NCBI GenBank assembly: GCA_026874595.1 | Contig: CM049318.1 | Location: 52,606,750 to 52,670,749 of the forward strand | Length of the DNA: 64,000 nucleotides | Direction of reading: 5' to 3' | Source of the DNA: Sipunculus nudus | Taxonomy: Eukaryota > Annelida > Sipuncula > Golfingiida > Sipunculidae | Shown: in pieces, positions 47,579 to 60,184 of the stretch | How positions within the stretch are numbered: position 1 is the first letter of the stretch | Layout: every line of letters starts with the position of its first letter | Notes under the pieces: model-generated | What the model was told of the DNA's origin: nothing | The model's input: only the letters and a program-made list of their open reading frames with translations | The model's database searches: none | Program-made: the position numbers and the translations under genes

Positions 47579-47711
47579 ACAGAATTTAAAGTCAACAGGC
47601 AGATGACCAGTGTGCCGTGTGCAAAAAAGCGATAAAAACAGCTATTGCCATAATCCGGCGTGAGAAGCAGACGACTCTATTTTTTTACGACATCGTAAAG
47701 TATAATTCACG
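47579..47711 (+). other. GALNT 5' UTR part of the first coding exon
   Basis: A strong acceptor (TTTTTATTGCTGTATTTCAG, ending 47578) precedes 133 untranslated bases before the ATG. An in-frame TAA at 47703-47705 lies only two codons before the start codon. The exon is therefore probably the second of the transcript, with an untranslated first exon and promoter further upstream. Candidates are the donors at 42715 and 35214. Confidence 0.5.
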
Positions 47712-48280
47712 ATGGCAATATTCAAGGTGAAGAGGAAGAGGACTTCACGACTATTATATATTGGCGTAGTGGTTGTGATATTCTGGTTTATAGCCACAGT
47801 GTGCTATTTGGCGGACCTGATCACGTACGAAATCAAATCAATCAAAAACAAAATTTACAAAACAGACCCAAGGGATATTGGATACTTCGACCATATCGAC
47901 ATTCCGATTATTTTGCCATTTGCGCAAACCACAGCGGCAATAAGTCATGATGAATACACCAATAACTCGGAGAGTAATGTGGCACAAATTCAACGGCATG
48001 GGTATAAAATTCCAGATATAAAAGTGACACGCACGGGGAATACGAATCCTCGAAGAAAACGTTCTCGGGCCCACCACAGGCATGGCGCTACCATACTTGC
48101 CCAGATTCAAAGGCCTTTGTACGCTCAAAAGAAACGTTCCAGTTCGCTTAAATTGGAAGGTCTGTACAGTAGGGATGCGTGGTTAGATGTGCAGCATCCG
48201 TATGCAAGACATTCCTTTAACGTGGTCGCTAGCAACGCTCTTCCGATGACCCGGAGTCTCCCGGATATGCGACCTCAGAG
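47712..48280 (+). CDS. GALNT: GALNT coding exon 1: tail, TM anchor, stem, start of catalytic region
   Basis: 189 codons plus two bases (phase 2). It starts at the ATG after an in-frame TAA and ends at [19 protein letters not shown] is the basic cytosolic tail and 14-34 the membrane anchor. The stem has an N-glycosylation sequon at N84 and basic clusters RRKRSR (114-119) and KKR (140-142). The end, [20 protein letters not shown], matches the conserved 'FN..vSd.i...R.lPD.R' that opens GALNT catalytic domains. Confidence 0.93.
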
Positions 48281-51200
48281 GTGAGTGGTAACAGAGATCT
48301 ATTCACAGAGACCTATATACGTCACAGTTATGTTAAATATAATGAAATATGGTGTTTTCTCTTTGTAATATTAAAGAATCTAAAACCGTTTGCTGACTTC
48401 TGTACGTAAGTGGAAGTAAACTGGCAGCGGGCGCGTTAAGTTATGCAAAACAAAACAGCATGGTGGCTCTACCGAGCAGCTTCACAAATGAAGATTTGTT
48501 AGTCTTCTAAAGGCGTTTCTTTTGAGTTTCCTCTTTCATGTTTCTTCACCTTGTTTGGGAGTCGCGCATGCGCAAGATTGGTCCTCTGGTAGTTCATTTT
48601 TATGGTATACAGACAGACGTTGCCTGTGTTTACTCACAGACAGAGACGTAACAATGCATACAACAGGTGAACTAGAGACACCCAGTCAACTTCGAATATT
48701 TTGTATTCCGCAAAATTGAATTAATAGCGTGAGACAATTAAGGCATATGTTTATGGATCTGTAATGAAGATTTGTATAATGTTGTTATAATAATATAATA
48801 TTCCACAAGCGCAACATCCCTGTGTCGTAAGTGGACTCGTCTAACCTGTCTCCGTGCCACGGATGGTATTTGACCTGGGGCACGTCACTCAGTGATAAGT
48901 ATTCTAAGGGTACAGACTTTTGTTGAACAGTCCAAAACCTAATGAACCATTAATATTAGGACTTAGTCAACTAAGCACTCCCCTGAGGACTAGCAATATA
49001 GTATGATTTGGCGTCATCATAACATTTTTTTTTTTTAAATGTGTAAAGCTCTTTTTGTAACATGAAGCCAAGTTTTACTACGTTGACGTGTGTTCATTTA
49101 TGACAGGAATCGTTTATCCTGTATACTAATTAACTTATCCAGTAGCCTGCCCTATCTGCAGCTGATGCTTGCAGTTGATCAATTTTCGTGAAATGACTCT
49201 TTAAATTCGTTTTAGATAACCATGCATGACATTGTGGCTTTTAGAGTAACTGAAATACCTACAGTTTGTCCGATTTACTAAAGTCAGAACCTTGATTTTA
49301 TTCATTAACACCTTTCCTCGTTCTGTTTTTTTTCCCGTTTCTTTTACGTATTGGTCTTGGTATAATTCTAGTCAGCATTGACCCTATTTTGATTTTCAGT
49401 TCAAATTTGCCGATGTTGAGGGGTTTATTTTAAAGAAAAATTAAAAAGTGAAATTTCCATAAAGTTTTCCCTTGGTTTTACTAGGTCTAACAAAACAATT
49501 CCCTTTTGATGATGTTGTTCATGATCATATAAAATCTTTAATAAAAACTTGTAATAGGAAGAAAAAAAAATTCGCTCTGATTTCTGAAAAAAAGGTCTAA
49601 GAAACATAGCTTAATAGCGGAATTGTTACTGGTTTGTTTTAGAAATGAAGGGGGTGGAGAACAACTTAAAACTAAGTTAAGAAGAAAAGTTGTAGGTTTA
49701 AAACTCGTTTGCTTTAGAAAATGGCTGGGGGTGTAGAATGAGTGAAGAAGTAAAGTGGGAGGTTTAAGTTCGCTTTCCAAAAAAACTGGCTCAGGAAATT
49801 TATAATTTGGTTCTTAGTGATTTTCTACTCTACGGACGCTACAGAGCGAACACACGGTTTTAAGGTCGCTGTAGCCTGCCAAAGGCAGATTGCACTTTAT
49901 CCAATACGCATTTGTAAAGCTAGTTTGACGTCAACACATTGCCGGGACCTTGCATAAGGGCTACAGGAGGAGGTGTTAAGTAATATTCCTTCAGTATTGA
50001 TATCCCAAGAGAAGTTTAATGTGCATATGTCACTCAGAAACTCCTCCAATTATGTGAATGTATCTTGCTAGCCAGATCATTTTATATAACAAGAGTTGGA
50101 AGAAAGCTTATATCAGAGTACTTCAAAGCAATTGAGAGCTGCAGCCGATCGTACATTTCTCTCAAGAAAATAAAACGTGATAAAATTTCCGTTCTGTTAT
50201 GACGTAATTTTTCCTTTTTACTAAAACATTTCTATTATAATATTACCCTTGATCTTATAAAAACCTGTAATAAAAAGGTAAAAAAATGATCGCCTACAAT
50301 GATTTAAAAAGAAAAGAGTGCTCCAGAAACATACCAAGAGTTTTTCGCCATATTTGATACACAATATTAAAGAGAGCCAACCTTATGTTAGCCCTGCCAG
50401 GGCGTTAGAATTCATGTTTGCTACCACAATACGTAAATGAAACGTGATTATAGTCACAGATACACGTAAGTCCGTATCGACTCTTGAAACTATCGGTCAG
50501 AGAGCCGTGAATTACAAGTCATATAATTTACCGGTAGGTGGCAGTACCTGTACTTAGAATTGCGATCCCGTGTAAGAGATGTCTTAACAATTTATATAAT
50601 TGCATCGACTGGGCCAGTCTATTCTTATATCCTTTATACTTCAGTTGTCGTCGACACATGAGTCTGAGAAGTCTTCCATCAGCCAGTGTGGTGATTTGTT
50701 TCCACAACGAAGCCTGGAGCACGTTATTACGCACCGTGCACAGTGTGCTCGAAACGACACCCGACTTCCTGCTTAAAGAGGTTGTCCTTGTGGACGATAA
50801 CAGCACATACGGTGAGCAAAAGATCAAAAGAGAGCGAGGAAGAAAGAGAGATATACGCAGACAGAGAAAGAGACAGAGACAGAGAAATAGATATAAAGAG
50901 AGACACAGAGAGTAAAAGAGAGGAAGAGAGAGGGAGGAGACATGCAGACAGAAAGATAGGCACTGAGACAGAGACATTGAGAGAGGTGGAGACTGAGAGG
51001 AAAAGAGAGAGAGAGACTGAGATAGAAACAGGATGAGACAGAGACAGAAGAGCTATCAGACACAGAGAGACAGAGAAGGACAGAGATACTGAATGAGAGG
51101 CTGATATATTCATGCATACAGGGAGAAACGTGTAGACTCGACATAAGAAAAATAATAAAGTGTCTTAAAAATCTATAACATTCTTTAATTTCAATTTTTG

Positions 51201-54200
51201 ATATAGGTAATTGAATATCATAAGGATTACATATAATATACTTGACATCCTTTGACGTAAAATCTTCTTTTTTTATCAGATTACCTCAAAACTCCACTGG
51301 AAAATCATATGAAAAAGCTGAAGAGGGTGTATCTTTACCGGACGTCGAAACGAGAGGGCCTGACTCGTGCACGACAAATGGGTGAGCTTATGATGCTTTT
51401 ATTTCAATGCTTTGCATTGTTATTTTCTTAACTAAGGCTTTCAGGAACGCAGAGACAGGCGTAGCGCCTGTGACCCTCAAAATATCTTTCGAACGCTCCA
51501 TTCTTTGGTGTCCGAACGTCCGATCAGACTTCAGGCTTTATATGAACTAGAAGATCTATATTTGGCATTGCCGCCTACCTCGGACAAACCAGTCAAAATC
51601 TGACAATTGACGAAAGACTCTTACATTTTACTTTAATCAGATAAGGACAAAATATGCAACCATGTAAGGATACGATAATGGCGTAAAATAATAAAAAAAT
51701 TGTTTGGTTTTTGGCTACGTTTCACATAACCTTTGAAACTTAACACCTACCCACCTACATGGATACTCGAAAACCCAATAACTCTCCAAAATGTGGCCTG
51801 AGCGGCCCCTACTATCAATTTTTTTTATAGAAAGCCCTGGTTAGATAAATTATTCTCACTGAATCTTGTCTAAAGTTATATGCACTGAATCGATAAAGTT
51901 GAAGTTGTTGATATCGATATGTTATATTAATTCTTTTTTCAAAACATAGCCGTTTGCGTTAAATTGAAATTATGATTTTAAAGTGTAAATACAACTTCTT
52001 TTTATTTTGTTCTGATGTGTGATAAGCAAAATATATACTAATTTAACAGGCACAAAGCAGCTATAGTTAATAAGTGTCACTTTATTTAAATTATAATTAT
52101 AAGCACAAAATATGTCACATGACAGTGGGTAATCAAATACATTTTAAGTTGCATGGTAACACGATACCATATTTCGGGTACTTGTGTACACTTACGTAAC
52201 CGCGGTTGTTAGATAACAACATGTTTGTTTGTGTATCCATTTCATTCGACCATCACTGCACTCGCTGCAGAATCGTATCTAATGAAAAGCCTTCAGAGTT
52301 ATATTAAATCCTAATTGCTCTTTGCCTTTTTCCTGCTTACCAAGAAATCTATTTACATCAAACCTTAATTAGGCGATTTCTTAATGTGAATAGTGGAAAT
52401 CTCAACGTCGGCCTTGACAACAATCTATAAAAATAAATTCTTTGTCATAGAATATTTCAAGCTGGAAAAATTAATATCTGAGCAAATCCAAAGCACCTGG
52501 TTTTATGCCTTTATATATCGTTAATATTGCGGATTTACTATTTCCTTAACTTCAGTTGGCGTTATAGGTATAATTTATGACTAGCGATATATCCTCGCTG
52601 TAATTGCGCTCAAAGAAAAGCTTCAACTTCACATGTGTTGTCAGGCTTGATTCAGGTTGATTCAGACATACGAACCATATTATTTTATGAAAGTCAAGTT
52701 CTATTGTTGGTTTGTTGTTTTTAACAATTGCTTCCACAAATAATAATATATGACAGTTGTATAAGTACCTTCTGCATGTCAAATTGATGACTGGGTGATT
52801 AAGATAAAATATGCAGATCTTGTTGCCATTTTTATGAAAATTAGAATAACTCACTTAAAATTAAGGGTTAACTTTAAAAAAGGGAGTTTAATAAATAAAA
52901 AAGAATTATGGTTCTACCATATTTTATTTCAAGTCTAAAGGAAATAGAAAATGGTAAATACCGGCATTAATAACTTGGCCTCCAAGGGTTAATAAGATTT
53001 GCTATCTTAGTCTGAAGGTAAAATAAGAGTTTTCATTTGCCTGTTCAGGATACATGAAGACCACCGGGGAAGTAGTGGTGTTTTTGGATTCCCACTGTGA
53101 GTGCGGCGTCGACTGGCTTCCACCGTTACTGAAGGAAATTAGCTCAGATCCCTCCAAGGTGAGACAGCTATTACTGTTTGCTCGCAGATGTGAAGACAAA
53201 ATAACACGTTATAACTGCTTGTAATGTCTGGTACAGAGACTCAGGGGAAAGGTTTTGCCTTGGATGTGTCTGTTTTTTTGTGTTGTCGTGATATGCCACA
53301 CATGCAGCAAATTGAGTTGCCCGGGCTTGTATCCAGAATCGATGTTTTTTTTAGAGAGAGGGAGAAAGAGAGACAGACACAGACAGGCAGGCAGAGAGAG
53401 GAAGATAGTGAGAAAGATAGAGTGAGAGAAAGAGAGAGATACAGAAAGAAAGGTCAGATAGAGAGAAAAAAAGAAAACAAGAGAGAGACAGAGAAAAATA
53501 TAGAGAAATACAGAGAGAGAGAGAGAACGAAAGAAAGTTCGAGAGAAAAAAAAAGAAAGAGAGAGAGACACAGAAAGAGAGACAGAGAGAGAGAGAAAGA
53601 AAGAAAGAGAGAGAAACAAAATGAGAGGACAGATAGAGAGAATTAAAAACATAGAAAAATACATAGACAGGGATAGACAGGCAGAGAGAGAGACAGTGAG
53701 AGAGACAGCGAGAGACAGACAGAATGAGAGAAAAAGAGGGAGAGAGACAGAGGAAATGAAAGAGAATAACATTTACCTTTGGGAAACGGGTGGGTGATCA
53801 AAATGCTTTAGCCCATTTTCTATGGGTGGTTTCATATTCGCTGGGTTGCATTCTCGTGATTTTCATTTTTCATTGTTTCACGAAGGCTTAATTTTTGCGG
53901 TATATTCATAACTATATTATTTCGCTAATACCCAAGGGAACATCTGACGAGTGGAAATAATTCTACGTGACTGACAGTTAAAATAAAAGGTCTTATATTA
54001 TCTATAATATGTGTTTGATTAAGAGGTAACATAAACATATTTGCTGTTATGTTGTATCAATCCTGCGATGCTACAGGAATGGATCACCTGTGTAAGTTGG
54101 ACATCTTGTTCACGAATTTTCAATTTTCGCGTTACGTTGTCTTTCGTGAACATCGCCAATTTGAAACCGTCGCGAGAAAAACCCAAGCCACTGTACATAG

Positions 54201-57200
54201 TGAAAAATATATAGGGATACAATGAAGATGATGGATTAGAGAGCCAAGGGCTGGAAAGACAAAACAACATATACCACAAAAGGACACCGTATGACCTATA
54301 AATTAGGAATAATTGCAATCGCAGTTTTTCAGATTGAGTTGAAAGGGGAACATGTACTAGTATTTGTGAGCATTTACGCAGGGAAAAAGGTGCAAAATGA
54401 AACTGGCAATCGGATATAGGCCAGAGAGTGAGAGAGAGAGAGACTGTAGATTAAACGATTGTGCAGTGAAACAAAACAGGAGAATATAAGAGATGAGAGC
54501 CTAAATGCCGGAGAGAGTAAGAAATTATAGACAATTTTAATAGGAAAATAAAGGAAATATAGGGAATCGGTGGATCACCATCTGTATAATATATTTAGCT
54601 TTTGGGTCATGCGCGTTACTGCTTATCAGCTACTTATGTGGAAGCCACGAAGGCGTTCACTTTCCAACGGACTGGTACAAAACGAAAAAAAGCCTTTCCG
54701 TGCACATATTTGCCTGTCTCAGACCCCTTGAAATTATCTGGAAAATGAACCTTGGTGAGCAAGACGCTTCAACTACAAAGGTGAAAGATCATTTATAGTA
54801 AAGCCCTGTCGACATTTTATGTATTCTATCGACAACGCCTGTAGGTTTAAAATAGAAAGGTAAAAGTCTGATATCATAAATAATGACATATACTTTTAAG
54901 CCCTCAGCCCTAAGGCTGATGGGCTATTGTCGTCACCCAGGCTGTCCGTCCGTCCGTCCGTCCGGCGTCCGTTAACTTTTACCTTGTGAGGGGGATATCT
55001 TGAAAAGGATTCACCGTCAGAATTTTATTTCCTCGGTAGATTGTATATCGACAAAATCTCGGTCAAGTTCGAAGATGGGTGACCTTGACCTATTTTTCTA
55101 CATTTTAGAGCTGATTATAGAAAAACATGATGCTTATTACTCAGGAACCATTTGATGGATTTTCACAATACTAACTATGATCATAGGGAGTGATAGTCTG
55201 TAACTGCTGCACAAGTTTGGGGGCGCCACCTGCAATTTCTGATTTTTAATGAATTTTTCTTGGATTTTTCAACTTTGGCCTTGTGAGCGGGATTTCTCTA
55301 AAAGGATTCACAATAGGAATTTTATTTCTTTGGTGAAGATGTATATTGACAAAATCTCGGTTAAGTTCGAAGATGGGTGACCTTGAACTACTTTTCAAGG
55401 TCACAGAGCTGATAATAGAATAAAACTTAGAAGCTTAATTTTCAGGAAGCATTTGATGGATTGTTATGAACCATGGTACATACCTCTCCATTTTAAATTT
55501 ATAACTGAGACATGTACAGATATACATCCATGTGAGAAAAGATATTTAGTACTTGTGACTGTTACCACCTCTAAACACTGTTCTTTTGGCTGAGGGCTTT
55601 TGTCAGCTTCTGCTGATATTCTAGTTGTTACCTGTAATTCAAAGATATACATTATGAATGATATCAGGTCTGTTCTATTATCTGCCTACAGGGGACAAAA
55701 ATTTCGACTCGTTCTCGTGGAACCTCCTCAAACTGTTATGATTTAACGTATATATTAAAAATCAATGTGATAATGTTTACACTATATATGTGTAGATTAC
55801 TGTATGGTATAAGATCGCGAAAATGGAACCTCGTGAAACAGTGAAATAAAGTTTTAATCGCGAAAAATTAGCCTCATGAATATATAAATCCAAAAAGTAA
55901 GTTTTTTTTCTCTTGTGATGGACAGGTTGTCTGCCCTCAGATGGACGTTATTGACCATCACACGTTTAAGTACACAGCGGGACCAGACAAGGTTCACGGG
56001 GGTCTCAACTGGAACATGCAATTTGTATGGAAACGTGTACCGGAAGCTCAAAGATCGATTGGACCTGCGCAGAACATCAGGTACGTCACTTCCTGTGACC
56101 CTTCAGGTTAGCACACTGCGCAGAATCCAACTTTACTCAATCATTCGTACTAGGCAGAATCGGGCTCACAAGATTACAACTGTGCTGGTTAGGGTTCGTG
56201 GGCGACAAAATCTTTCATCCACAATGTAACGGGGGCTTTTAAATACATTAGCGGCGTAGGTATAAATGTAGTGAGAGGATAATACAGTCCGTTCAGATAT
56301 GTTGGATATTTATTGTTTCAAGGCAAATTATATAAAAATTGATATTTTGTGGTAAGGACTTCACGGAATAAGTAATATGCTAAGTAAGTGCCTAACTTGA
56401 AGAGGATCGTTTTGAGCAGAAACGACCAATGGCGGAATGGTGCCAGAATAGAGGGACCTTTTTTCCAGGCTCTACATATCACAACATATGTCGCACATAT
56501 TCCCAAGACAAAGGAAATGTTTTCCCTCGAGTGTACGCATTATGTAATACATTACGCTCATGCTCTATTTTTGTATAAGGTCGTTGTGTATCTCGGTATC
56601 TCACCACCTGTCAAGCATCTATCAACAACATAGATACAACTTTCATTCCCCTCAAACATGACCTAAAACAAAACTGCATATATTTATCGTATATATATAC
56701 CATCACTCGAGCCAACTTTAATAAACGCTTTTTAGATAATATAGAAATGGAACTCAATAGGTGACTCAATAGGTGATCCTCGAGCTGACTCTGGCAGTTA
56801 AAGTTAATTAAGACTGAATGTGTATAGCTAAAAAAAGCGGGAGTCAGCATGCGAATATTTGGCGTATGACGTATGATATATATATTTTTTATATATTTTG
56901 AGATATATGCAAAATTTATCGGGCACTCAAGACTGTATGATAAGTTACATATGGGCGAAAATTCTTAGACCACGTTTTTCTTTCTCAGTTAGGATGTTAA
57001 AGTGTTATTTAGTAAATTATTCATACACGGTCTTTAATCGAGAAATGAACAGAACCAGGTGACCGTCTGATTAATAGCCATCGTTTTATGATAAATGCCC
57101 TAAAATTATCTACTGAGTGTCTTGTCAATAACTTTGGAATATATATGACTTGCAATTATAAGAGGTCAACCATGATGGAATCGAAACATGGTTATCTTTA

Positions 57201-60129
57201 CCTATTAATAATGAGTCCATAATATTCGTAAGTCATTGGTTATACCTTAATGAAACTTCAGAAGATAAAGCGTTATCAGTTTAAAATTAGTTAGAACATC
57301 GATTATTCTAAATGGCCCGGCATTTATCTGGGTATCTGGTGTTGCAGATACACCGTCATTATGATATAATATTGAAATAACATTCAATCTATAAATCTGC
57401 ATTCAAAGGAACGCAAGCCTCCGTCATGTGGCGGACTTGCATTCACTTATTAGGCCCTATTCCGGGGTTCTTTCATGCATAAGTAACTGTGCATTTGATG
57501 ACGTTCCTGAATCCGGATCATGACCCGGATCCACACCAAAATCGTTTCATTCTTCACTGGCTCATTCCCGAAATGCCCTAAACATTCCATTTATGGAGTT
57601 ATGTTGTGAGGAGACACACAAAATAAACACACACACGATCGGGAATGAAAGCATACCCACCTGAAGGCGGCAAAATGAATTAACCAATATGCAAATGACG
57701 GCGTCCCATTGTACTTCATATAAACATATAACTTAATGGCCGCAAGTTAAGAAATTCTTTCTTATTTTTTTATGAATAAACAGGTCACCGACCATGGCCG
57801 GTGGAATGTTTGCTATCAATCGGAAGTGGTTTAACAATTTGGGAGGGTTTGACACCGGCATGGAGATCTGGGGAAGTGAAAACGTGGAGCTGTCATTACG
57901 AGTAAGTACAACAATGATCGTTGTGGAATTAACACCCCCCCCCACCCTCTGTATTTCATCCGACAGATCGTCTTAGTGATAACGACATTAAAACAGATGT
58001 TGTCTTTATGTTGTGTGCACGCGTGTGCATGTACGACTCATTTGGCCAGACATATAAAGCAATACACTTTATACAAAACATCTCAGAAACGGTAGTAGCA
58101 AAATGTGTGACCGAACCATCTTCATACTACCAATTCTGTGGCTACCTTTCCAAAGACCTTGATACAGCGACCTGCTCTGGCGTCTATTTCATGAATAATG
58201 AATAAGGCAATTAAACCAATCAAATGACCTGCATACTCTTGTTCTATTCAGGTTCTACGCTGGTGGTTTGATCAAACGTAAAGCATTGCCGGGATAGAAT
58301 TGAGAAAGTCCTCAATCATATAAACCATGTAAACCAGTCACGTTTCTTGTGCACTCGTGTTCTTGTTCAGGCGGCTTGTCAACAGTGTATTGTTTGCATT
58401 TTGTTCATTGGATTTGATTGTGGGCTTGTTCATTGTTCATTAAATAGACGCCAGAGCGGGTCACTGAACCAAAGTCTGTGAATTTTTAGTCACAGACTTC
58501 ATACTATCAAGATGGAATTACCAATATCGCAGGATTGCAAAATTCATTATGCATTCTATTAAGATTTTAGAGTTTCTGGGTTATGTTCTCTTTTGCAAAC
58601 TTATTAGTATAATATTTACTTTATTTCATCTGAATCCAGATAATCAAGAAATTCTCAAGAAGTAATGGATTTTTTACATGAGTTACCGTTACCTTTCAAA
58701 CAACAATTTATTTATTTACAGCATCGGGTACACACTTTTTGTCAATCACAACTTTACGATTATCCCCCGAAATAGCGTATAAAGTTCACGATGCCAGTAC
58801 ACTCGCTTTTTTAATATTCTATAGATATGGATGTGTGGGGGAAGCATTCAGATCCTACCGTGCTCACGTGTCGGTCACGTGTTCCGTCCCGTGATTCCTT
58901 ATGGGTTCCCGGGAGGGCCACGGAAGATCCTGCGCCAGAACGAGATTCGGGTAGCCGAGACATGGTTGGATGAATATAGGAAATATTACTATGCAATTGT
59001 GGTAAAGACGACAATATTTTACCATTTTTCGTCAGTGCAATTTTTCTTTGATTTTTTTTACTTGGCAAATAATGTGGTTGATATACTTTATTCAGGCCGT
59101 ATAAAAATAGTTATGCTTTGAATTCGCCTCTCCCGATTTTCATGATATTTTATTTTGCAATTTAGGACCCGGTCCTCCGTACATTGGATTTTTTTTCTTG
59201 TCTGGAGTCCTTACAATTTGAGTCCTTACCAGAATTTATAATTATCGAAAATCAAATAATCTATATGTGTCGATTATATGTACATTCCATAATTCAAGCA
59301 AGGTTTGTTTTCTTTACCGGAAATTTCCGGTAATTTCCACATATCTTGTCTCCCCGATAAAAAGAAAAATAAATGGCTCACTTGCACGATATCTCTTGTT
59401 TTCAAAGTAGAACGTTTGGATTTTGTGGCTTTTATGTAAAAGGCAAAATGACATATTTCACACACACACGCAAACACTTAAAAAATCTTAAGCTACGTAT
59501 AAGCTATAATTTTATTTCATAATGGAATGCGCACTTAAAATTTGTGTCTTTGATCTTTAATGTCCTGCTGTCTAAATAAAAATGAATTTTATTCAGAGAG
59601 AAAAGTTACCGGGGACCATGGTGAAACCTGCAGTGACGTCACGCCGCCAGCTCAGAAAGAGGCTGCGTTGCCATAACTTCTCTTGGTATCTACGGCACGT
59701 GATACCTGAAATGCCAATGCCTCCTGTGGATGCTAGATATTTCGGCCAGGTCGGTGGATTCTCAGTAACATTGCATATCTAAATATCTGTTCTGTATGTT
59801 TTCTCATTATATCATGTACTGTTACAAACCAAAGAAAACTATTGAATATTTGTAAACCTTTTACATTCGATAATGTACATTTATTGCTTTGACCCTATAT
59901 TCAATGTCATTTCATGTTTTACCTTTTTTTATATTTAACATATGAAGCGTATCAGTAAAATTTGTATACTTGGAAAGATTATTCACAATTCAGTTATCAC
60001 GCACATTAGAATGCCATATGTTTATTTATAGCAGACCTGTGGAGATTCTGGTTTTGGAGAAATACATTAAATTAATGTGCCTATGTCAATATGTGTTCCA
60101 TTCAATGTCCAATGCTCATGCAATCTTTG

Positions 60130-60184
<55 letters not shown>

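Noticed and set aside
50727-51144. Long Ser/Leu-rich (-) and Arg/Glu-rich (+) open frames
   Set aside because: They are translations of a GA/CAGA simple repeat at the start of GALNT intron 2.
53209-53772. 187-codon minus-strand open frame
   Set aside because: Low-complexity translation of the purine-rich block in GALNT intron 4; no domain or splice context.
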